This document shows positions 54,436 to 64,000 of a stretch of DNA of 64,000 nt, in pieces (position 1 is the stretch's first letter; every line of letters starts with the position of its first letter). The stretch is taken from positions 124,001-188,000 of the forward strand of contig JAZARR010000175.1 of NCBI GenBank assembly GCA_037389465.1, read 5' to 3'. The stretch comes from Baylisascaris procyonis. Its lineage: Eukaryota > Nematoda > Chromadorea > Rhabditida > Ascarididae. The notes beneath the pieces are model-generated. The model saw only the letters and a program-made list of their open reading frames with translations, was not told the DNA's origin and did not search any database. The translations under genes were made by a program, and so were the position numbers.

Positions 54436-57400
54436 TGCACATAACCGTATTTTGATGATTCATTGTTGCAAGTATTGATCACTCTCTAAAACTGTTATAG
54501 AGTAATATTGCTTATTGTTATTGTAAAGTTTAATCAACGCATTTTATTAGTAATCGTAGATGTCCTCATTCATATTTCCGCTTAATTAAGTAGCCCACCG
54601 TTTATTTGAGCTATTTCAAACGTTGAAAACAAAAAGCAATTGTTTCGTACGGTTATTCTATCTTGTAAGAAAGTATCGTTCTTTAGGCTGATTGCAGGAA
54701 AGATGTTACTTTATTGTACATATTAGTTAATTATTTGATTACAGAGATTACTTTCCCTCCCCTTCCCTATAGCACTTTTATAACGCACAAATCCACCAAA
54801 ACGAAGCTGCTAACAGATGTTCAAATTTTCTAGCGAGTGATACTGACGTGGATGTCATAAAGGGCAAAAATATTGTGAAAAAAGAACAACCGTGAAAAGC
54901 ATCGGATGGGGAATGCCTGGGGACGTAAACAAGAGGCATAATACAATAGAGCTAAGAATCTTCTTTCCAAAAGACCGAATTCAACTTTCGGAGCACTGCA
55001 GTGACCATGATGCGATCTAGTACGGTGCATTTCCGATAAGATGTTTCGATAAAAGTCTCAGTGCTCAATAAGGCTCAAAGGCTCAGTTAATTGCGTCATC
55101 AGAGGAACGCTTTTGCCAGTTCCGGTTGTTCAGTTCAATCCATGTCCAGCGAAGTGCGTGCGATAAGCACTAAGGGAAAATTTCTTTAGACACAATATTT
55201 CTTAAAAATCGCTTGAAGTAGCAATCAATCCGAACTCTGACTCTCTAAATTTTTTTGAAATGAGCCAGCTTTAAGATGCTTGATTCTCCCACCTTCAGGG
55301 TGTGTAAATTTTCTCATCAATCATCCGATAGGAATGATCGATGTGTTGGAATCCACTAAAGTGGGTAACTGCTATAACGAGTATCCCAAGAATGGAGTTT
55401 GTTGAAGGAAATGAGGACAACATTTGACAAAATATTTTGACACATTCCTTTCAAATGGTTTGAAAAAAGTTTTGAAGGGTTTAAAACGAATGTGTCGCTC
55501 TTCTTGCCTCCTTAAAAAAATTCGTTACCACAGGAGGCAAACCAACAATATCATCTAAGATGTACACAGCATCAACACCTAAATACGTTTCACACCTCAT
55601 GCACATGGTGCTATATCGTGTTTAATTAACACAAATAATAAAAATGAACCTGCATTCAATTAAATAATCAATTACTTCAAACTAAACTCGACGTGTTTTG
55701 CTATCAACAACAACAAAAAAAAAACGATGAAGCCAACCGGAAGCAATAGAAATGTGACTCATATTTTACTATGTTCATTCTCGAGCGTCCAATAAATGTT
55801 GTTAAAATTTTATAAAAAAAAGCGTATATTAAAACCTATGCTAAATGACATAATAAAACAATGAAAACCTGTAAAAAAGGGAAAATTGAGAACATCGTAG
55901 GGCATAAAAATTTACAACGATATGCGAGACCAAAAAAAAAAACATCAATTGCGGCGAAGATATACCGCTAAAAGCTACAAAATGCTTCAATACAATAAAC
56001 AACGATTACCGAGAAAAGCATTCACTTGGCATATCAACCATATTGTTCACATGTTATTTAAAAATTCAAAAAAAAAAATGATACTATCACAGACCCCCTC
56101 ACTTCATTATTTAAATTTAGCCAAGCTGATCCCAACAAATACTTTCAATAAAAATAAACACAAAACATCCGCTGAGTAGCATCGTAAAATAGTATGAATT
56201 TCGAATAATTTTTCTAAAATTTGTTACATCCAATAACAACGAGATTTCTGCTGTTAATCTACAAGAAAATGTTCAACACATTTGTGAAGAAGCAATGAAA
56301 ACTCCGTTTGCAATATTCCACCTATAAACTTCTTTGTGGAACCCCATCAACTTTGTGATCGATACAATTTGAAACAAATAACCTGATTCTTGCGTAGCCA
56401 TTTTTCCTCATCCTTATTTTTTCGATGTTTAAGAGAATTATTACCTGTCCCATTAATTTCCTACCCCTTCCTCTTCCATCCTTCCTCTTTCACCTTTTCC
56501 TCCACTATTTGGTGGTTGGATCCCTTCCAAAGATTTTCTGTAAATTATGCTCATCAAAAAGATGGGGGGTGGATAATAAAGAAAAAGCAATAAATTACTG
56601 TGACGTATTTATGCAATTAGGGTAGATGAACAAATGGCAAAGAGTGAATTGAAAAAAAAACTTGCGAAAAAAAACGAGAAAAACAAATTTCCCTCAGCAA
56701 TTGAAAAAGAAAAGAACACGAGAACGACAAGAGTACTTCACTGATGAATCTAAACTTCGCAAAACAACCAGCGGGTGTTTTCTAATTTTTCAAACCGCTC
56801 TAAAATGCAAATGAATAATCCTGTCCATTCTCGTCCTTCCCCTCTCCCTCACAACCTCCCAAAAAAAAGAACGCCTACGGTTTGAGTCAACATCGGAATT
56901 ATGAAGCACTTGGAAAAATTCCAGCTATTTTATTAATTTAAAGCTATGTAAAACAGTTGAAGAAGTGTAAAACTTCACGCATTTCAAGTCACCTCAACCA
57001 AACAAAATATTCAGTGAAAACCCTCAGAAGTAGATGTCTTCAATGGTTCTTAGAGAATGACCCAACTATGATGGTTTATGAACAAGACATTTTATGAGGC
57101 AAAAGAATGAGTCCTCGGATACTCACATCTCAACCGCAAATGTATCTGACTGATTAAATGAGATGGTAGGGAGGGGAAAGGAGGTGGGGAAACGAAAAGG
57201 ATGAACCAATATTCGAGAAAGTGTATCTCCAGATTTATCCTACAGCAGCAAATTCTCCTCTAAGCTTTGCAAGATATCCTTTCAAAACTTTCGAAAAGGA
57301 AGAAGCTGCAGGACATCCTTTTAAACAATTATACTTTGCCATGCGACTGACCCTCATTCTTTCCCCATTTCTACAGCGTACTCTATCAAATCTTTTTGTA

Positions 57401-59118
57401 ACATTTTGGCGACAAGTTTCCAATATCTGCACAATAATCATGCCACAATCAGTGGGTTCATTGCCAAATCTTGCCCCTAAACTTAGATGTGGTTGAATTC
57501 TCTATCGAACATAAAATTTTTTCGAAAATTTATGTACAACCAAAAAAAAATAAATTCGCTTACTAAAAACTTTGTAAAAGATTGAACGGTGTTTAATTTC
57601 GCAATAAATTCAAATTCAGAAATTGCTGTCCATCACTGAAGATCTAACAAAACGATTGCTATTGGTACTGCCATACCATTGGCCGTTACTGCTACCATTA
57701 TTTCCCAGAACGAAGTGCTTACAGAAAGAACTTTTGTATTAACTGACAATTTTCCCAGAAGAACGATTAAAACTTTCAGGACGTCTAACACTGAAATTCT
57801 AAAGAAGTTTTACAAAAATAAAAATGAGGACAACCACTGATATGGCAGCAATATGCAAGAAATTATTCCATTTAAAAGCGAACAGCAAATTAACTGGACT
57901 TTTTAAATACAATAAAAAATTCATTCAGAGAACATGTGAAACAATTAAGTATCTTTCAATGCGACTGGAACAGATATCATCTGGGATAAACGTTGTAGCA
58001 AAAAAAACAAGAAAAAAAAAACAAAAACAAACGAAAACGCTCCTCAGCCGCATTGTCTTGTTAAGAAACATAGAAATGGAATATTATTAAGCTGCGAAAT
58101 GCGGCGAAAACAACGCTTGTAAGCGACCAAAGAAGCAGCCATAAATAAATGGAAGATGACGACTAACACAGCCAAAATATCGAATAAACAAATTGAGGAA
58201 ACCTGCAAAAATCAAACTCTTTCAAATTCACATCACAATAAAACTGAGCAAAAACATAGTACGATGCTACTGCTCCCTTCTTACACTTGAATGTAAATCT
58301 TTGTTTTTTACACGCATTTGCAAAGCTCATCTCGGCAATGTTCCACCCACGAATACGCCTGTGTGTGTGCGTGTGTATGTGCACGTCTACGTGTACGCGC
58401 ACATGTATATGCAGGTGCGTCTACATACGTCTGTCTCCTATAGTTTCAACGATTAACGAATCACTGAGACTAGACTTGATAAAGTGGTTGCGATATGTGT
58501 ACCTCGTATATCCTCCCTTACTAACTTAACCCATCAAGTTCGGAATGAATTAAAACGTAGACATTCAAAGACGCCAAAGAAAACTGTTGTGCCAGAATCA
58601 TCATAACAACTCGATTTCAATAAGTCAGGCACTCAAATCACATGAAAATATTTTCAGTTTTATTTATTCATTTCCCATTGAGATCGAATCTGACTCGTAT
58701 GGTACCTCCTCTCTGTAGAAATAAGCTCCCTTCTGTTCACACATTTCTCTCAACTTCCTTTCGTAAACGCATAGCGAAGAATGTAAGACAATGAAAAATG
58801 TTAAATTTAACGCCAGCTGCAACATCCAATCGTCACTAAAAGTGCCACATCGCTTAATCAGAAGCAGTTGAAAAACACTTCACGGGCCATTCTTTATCAC
58901 TCACAGCTGATACTGATAAAAATGAAAAGTCAATGATAACTTTTGCAACCAGAAATGGAATCTTTTAAAGTTTACTAAGTAAAGCGCTTACCCGTAAAAG
59001 TAATTACGCCGCTTAGTGTGAAACCTTCATGGAAAAAAGGATAAACAGAAGCTGCAGAATGGAGCAGCTTCATTTAAAGATGAGAGAAGTGAATAGAAAG
59101 GAGTAGAACCACCACTCT
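54436..59118. other. Intergenic region between convergent genes
   Basis: Long AT-rich stretch with many A-runs and no supported gene. A minus-strand frame at 57235-57486 is open for about 84 codons to a TAA and encodes a Cys/Arg-containing peptide (MAKYNCLKGCPAASSFSKVL). A TG/CA-rich patch occupies 58360-58420. Part of the low-coordinate end is probably 3' untranslated sequence of the membrane-protein gene, and the high end that of the repeat-protein gene, which has AATAAA on the minus strand near 58665. Confidence 0.5.
58360..58420. repeat. TG/CA-rich alternating purine-pyrimidine patch
   Basis: Imperfect run of TGTG, GCGTG, CACG and ACGCGCACATG steps about 60 bp long, intergenic. Confidence 0.7.
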
Positions 59119-62100
59119 CTATTCACTCCAGCCTTGCTCAATTGGCTCCTCGTAGTGCACGTACGAACCATAAATCAATGGATGTTCCTGTGAATCCCGT
59201 TCGTCGTCAACCTTAAACACTGGCTTCAATTGATCAAAGGAACGCCGCCTACCCTCAGCTCATCAATTAGTTACTTATTTGTAAGTTATAATAACCGTGA
59301 TGTCTCGTCTGCAATGTACTTGGAATATCCCCTTTAATCCATAATTGCAAAACTCCCTTCATCCTTCTATTATGCATGTCTCTCAGCTCATAGTCCTGGT
59401 GACCTGCTGGCTACACATACTTTGTTAGAACATCGCTTCCCCCATAAAATACGGGCAAAGCGGTGCTCACACATGATAGCCTCCAATCCGCTCGACTTAT
59501 CGAAGAAAATATGCGTCGTAAGATGCGCAACTTCTGCCAAACACTATTTTTTATCGAGTATTCGAGAACGCTATGCGTTAGCCATATCAGAAAATTCCTC
59601 TATCTCTTATCGATTACTATAAGATGCTTCATTGTAGATTTCCTCACTTTTTCTAGGGTCTTCTTTTAACAGTATCCAGTGTTGTCGAGAACAGATAAAC
59701 CGCTTTTCGCTTAATCGAATGCCGCCTTTCCCTTAAGATGGGACATGTATAAATTGATGTCCAACTAACAAAGAAAAGACAGGCAATATTCATAACTCGA
59801 TTAGATAAAATTTTTTCCACCTCAACAAATGCAAAATTTTTACTTTTTTAATAAACAGAATTAAGATGTCATAAGTATGTATCAAGAGAACATAACTGGA
59901 GTCGCACATTTTTGCCCCTTCAAGTGTCAAAGACTGTGAATAAATCTAAATTTCATCACCATCCAAATTTGCATGAACCCCTCGGGGTAATTTATAAGCG
60001 ACAAAGAAATGGAAGTTCATGCGCAACGAACCTGCTCTTGGATCCCTCTTGTCCTTTCCATATCCTGTTCACAGCGTAACATTGCAGCCGCTTCTTGTTC
60101 TCTCTTCCTGTGAGATAAACGCTTTGTTAGTGCAGAAATTTTTTGCAGAAAAAAAGCCGAAGAAAGCTGCATTCCGATAAACGTTGAGTCGGTTCAGGAG
60201 GTATACGGCAAAAGCACCGCGATAAAAACGTTCGACTGATGAATCAACTAATCGAGCGCAATTAATCGCTATTAGATATGCGTGCAATGCAAATCTTAGC
60301 TTTGCAAACTTATCAGACAGAAAGCCCATCAATATTCTAGTTGCTACGACGCTATGAAAAGCAATACGCATTTGCCTCCTTTTAATGATACCTTACTGAA
60401 TGAAGAAAAATATAATAAAAACATCCATTACATCAAGATATAAGTAAAAACAGCACCAAATACAATCCAGTTAAACACAACAACGCCAAATTGCATTAAT
60501 AGATGGCATAAAACAACGTCAAAAAAAATTTGTTATGGAGAGTCAATAACCCTATCTACATCCCTCCAGTGGAAAAAATAGCAAAAATTTGGAGAAAGAC
60601 GGGACAGAAGAAATGAGAGAGTGATATACAGTGAAAGAAAAGATATGACGGATCCACTAATCTTTTACCTTAACAACAACAATGATAAATGTAACATAAC
60701 AGAATAACAGTAGACTCTTCTCAGCTCACCTCTGCCGTCTTTGTGCATCTCGCATTGCATTATACTGACGACGCTCTTCACTGCTCATGCGATGATATTT
60801 CAGGCGCGCTGCTTCAGCCCGTCGTGCTCGACGACGCTGTGCCTCCTCCACCTCAAACGAAACAAAGCTTAATGCAGGATATATTACCAAGTTATAAAAC
60901 AAATTCCTTTCACTTTCGGTTTAATGCTAAACATATGATTCTCCAATGCTATATTTTATCACAGCAAGCAATTTATTTGACTTTCCTCACACTTGAATCG
61001 ATTTATTTCAAGCTCATATTTGCCGAAAATGATTTCCAGTATTGTTTCAAAATTTTGCCACTTTTCAAAAACAGCTTCACAACATTTCAAACCAGCGAGA
61101 AAACATTTACAGAAACAGATCAATTATCAACAGGAGACGTAATTATTACCAAATGAATGAATGAAAGCATTATTGGAGGAACAAATCTGCTACTTTAAAT
61201 TAAACAAGGTCGCATTTAGCAGATGCTGAAGTGAACAATAGGATTGCTTATACCAACACGAAATATGAACCGCTACCAGAAATTTTCTACTAGCGCTTCT
61301 TGTACGAATGCCAAAATCTGAGCGAGGACAGATAGTAGCCAGGGAAGGGACAACAAGAAAGACGGCACAAGAATTTGAGAGGGTAACGAACATGAACGTT
61401 TCGCTTGATGAAGTATATCGCTTACCTGTTGCATTGTCGCTTCATCGAGTCTGCCACCAGCCATTTCAGCAGAATCGGCGAGTTGACAGAGTTGTTCGTC
61501 ACGTAAGCGTGCCTTTCTTAACGCATTCGCTCGTCGTGCATTAAATCTACGCCGCTCCTCTTCAGACATATTGTGATATCGCATCCTGAAAATGCATCAT
61601 CCGTTCACAACTTCCGATGAATGAAATCTCGCAGTGCCTAACGTATGCCTATTTATCAACTGCTCGCTCTATGTTCTACTAAAGAAAATCGAGTCAAAAA
61701 ATCCGGAAATACAAATCCTCATTTTCTTAGACAGACAGCTTTTAGTGGTAGCAACCTTCACCACTCCCACCTGGAAATCGTACAGCTTAGCTGACAGATC
61801 CTTATCGCAGCTGATACAACACAGACGCTATGTGATCGTCAAAGATCTAGTTTCCCTCACACGAACAAAAATAATCAAGAAGAGCACCAACTTAAACAGT
61901 GGAAAAAATACAAAAAAAAAAAAAAACAAAGCAAAATTAAACAAAAGCCCTCAATAAATAATCGCAAACCTCGCTCTTTCGGCTCGCTTAGCCCGCTGCA
62001 ACTCAAGTTTCTGCTGAGGCGTAAGCTCAGAGATATTTGGACCGACACTAGCCGCAGTGGCCACGGCCAGAATATCCTGTCCATTAGCCGCCGAAACAAC

Positions 62101-63961
62101 TACCCGTCGTGATGAGCTACTCGATCTTCGACGACCTCCTTCTGTGGAAACGCCACTTCCACTTCTAGCGACTGTCACCTAAAGCACCAACTTTGAACGG
62201 ATTAGAAAATAAGGCTAGTGAATCCAATATCCAGGCCCATTAAAAATACCCCAATACGAGTCTTTCGTTGGTTAAATTCCTGAAGTTGAAGACAGTGGTC
62301 CCTACATTTTTGTTCTTTGTTTTTTCGTTGAGAACCATGAAAAAATGTCACTATCCGAATTTAATAACAAATAACTGGGAATAATCGCAAACCTACTTTT
62401 TCTTCCTTTAGCTCCCCATCACACGATAGCAAGCACCATAAAAATCCCTTTACTCCTGTAGTATAAAAAAGCCTTAAGAAACGTGAAAAATCTATAAACA
62501 GTAATTAAACGTCGCGTATATTCCCTGGCTTATAAATCCTTCTCTCCAGCACGAACGGTTCGATATCTACATCAAGGTACTGAAACATTTACCTGTCCGC
62601 TTGGAAGCATGATAAAACCGCCTTGTTGATCCTGCTGTTGTTGTTGTTGCAAGGCAGCTGCGGCTGCCGCATAAATCGGTGGCCGTCCTCGCGATCGAAT
62701 ATGATTGCTCACACTCGACAGAACCAATCCAGTCGGTTGATTAAGATCGGTTACTATTATCTGCAAAACATTCAACAAAGCTCCCAGTCAAAAAAAGCAA
62801 ATATAGAGATTATTCAAACTTGATGCACTCCAACTCTCCACGTTAAAGTTCCGATGCTTAAAAAAGTTTTCACTCTCTATAGTCATCTGAGAGCACTTTC
62901 AAATAAATACGATACAAGCATGCACATAGAGACTATACAGTACCTGGATATCAGTTCTGATGTACTAGCCGAATGCTCTATCTCGATAAGGAAAACAACG
63001 AGAAAGTTGATTCTAATGAAAACCCGCTGACAAGGAACAGAAAGGGATAAGATCACCAAACCTTTCTACCGGTCGAAAAAAAGAAATAAACTTGGAAATA
63101 ATGTTCGATCTGCCACGTTCTAAGACAGCAATCTCAATCCGACCATGAATTGCACAACAGAAATGAAGGAAATAAAAATTGTTGATTCTGAACGATCTAA
63201 ACTTTTGTCACGATACCAACAATATGAAACGAGTTGACATTTTCTGTCTAATACAGTACTCCACTGAATGATCGTTGTTGGATAAAACAAAGTTTTGGGA
63301 TCTAAACCTCAATGCCACACACCATAAATAAACTTCAAGCGATCAGATTATTTTAGAACTGCTGTCAACATCAACTGTTCATCGTTTCTCTTCCATCAGC
63401 TTCACTCAGACCTACGGACTAGAAGTCTATAGACATGAAAAAATACAACCATTTCCTTCTATCTCAGTCGACGAATCCCTCTTCCCACCCCTATTTGTCA
63501 AAACTGAAATCCTCACCACGATCCTTTTCCCAGATATCATTAAATAAAAAACGTTGCTTGCCCACCTGATGTTGTTGCTGCGGTTCTTGCACGGTGACAA
63601 TGATATGTGATGGCTGATCTGATGTCTCTGGGTTTGCCTCGTCCACTTCGATTGGTGACTGCTGAAGTGTATGAAAATCAGATACTTGGGGTATTACGAT
63701 TTGTGGTTGTGTGCTCACAGTAACCAACTGTGTCCCAACAGGATGTTGTTGTTCTGCGTTGATTGCATCGGGCGTCACCTGCTGCGCAATACCCACTACC
63801 GGTTGTAGTGCATCGACTTGCAATGAATGGCGCAAACTGCTCTTCTGTTTCACATCAGTCACATCAGCCTCCACCGTTGCCGGAATATGGAAAACTTGTT
63901 TGCCGTCTTCGGTAGTAGTTGCCGGAATCACCGTTTGCGTTCCATCTGGCGCAGTTGCCAC
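59119..63961 (-). CDS. AT-hook-like protein with tandem basic repeats (N-terminus outside window)
   Basis: Seven minus-strand exons join in phase: 63961-63566, 62760-62593, 62178-61970, 61585-61426, 60851-60730, 60107-60032 and 59253-59119 (TAG); 421 residues, 5' end missing. Order: a Gln/Val/Thr-rich N-terminal part; an AT-hook-like RSRGRPP followed by six Ala and six Gln; a Ser/Arg stretch; then two copies of a basic repeat. Copy 1 is RAKRAERAR + MRYHNMSEEERRRFNARRA, the junction falling inside an Arg codon. Copy 2 is RRRARRAEAARLKYHRMSSE then ERRQYNAMRDAQRRQRK. A short acidic tail ends YGSYVHYEEPIEQGWSE. The repeats resemble the 23-residue STPR DNA-binding repeats of silkworm FMBP-1 in spacing of Arg and the MS/ET-x-E-x-R core; that link is inference. 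Likely a nuclear DNA-binding protein. The copies are split by intron positions in a similar way. Confidence 0.75.
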
Positions 63962-64000
63962 CTTCAATGTTCAATTCAACTCATCATTTCAAGAAACGAA

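Noticed and set aside
60743..61156. 137-codon plus-strand ORF
   Set aside because: It is antisense to the repeat-protein exon 60730-60851 and then runs through that gene's intron; no splice or family support.

Overview
The window looks like nuclear DNA from a nematode. It is AT-rich, with many short exons, introns from about 70 bp to several kb, long (TA)n microsatellites, and splice acceptors of the TTTCAG type. A nuclear receptor with the [10 protein letters not shown] recognition helix of the expanded nematode receptor family, and a thioredoxin reductase ending in GCCG, point the same way. The species cannot be named from this alone; a parasitic (possibly spirurid) nematode is only a guess. 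Most coding sequence is split into exons too short to stand out as open reading frames, so gene models were built by joining splice sites in phase.

Layout. 1-2548 (+): last four exons of thiamine pyrophosphokinase. 6854-16540 (+): eleven exons of a TrxR-type thioredoxin reductase with a Cys-Cys tail and no selenocysteine. 19079-20636 and 21798-24212 (+): two blocks of an unrecognised low-complexity protein, perhaps one gene. 25192-31018 (-): a nuclear hormone receptor with both zinc fingers and a ligand-binding domain. 34293-34408 (-): tRNA-Leu(CAA) with a 33-nt intron. 34529-38456 (-): TMEM17, a transition-zone protein of cilia, in five exons, with an unrecognised 97-residue ORF just upstream on the same strand. 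41608-44421 (+): SAP18, in five exons. 45985-54435 (+): at least eight exons of an unrecognised membrane protein. 59119-63961 (-): a basic repeat protein with an AT-hook-like motif; its N-terminus lies outside the window.

The genes do not form a pathway. They are a mixture of metabolism (TPK), redox (TrxR), chromatin and transcription (SAP18, nuclear receptor, AT-hook repeat protein) and cilium structure (TMEM17), as expected for an ordinary stretch of a eukaryotic chromosome. The least explained parts are the membrane protein at 46-54 kb, the low-complexity gene at 19-24 kb, the tandem basic repeats at 60-62 kb, and two GC-richer islands near 39.2-40.4 kb and 46.3-46.6 kb. Intergenic stretches hold microsatellites and purine-rich tracts but no clear further genes.
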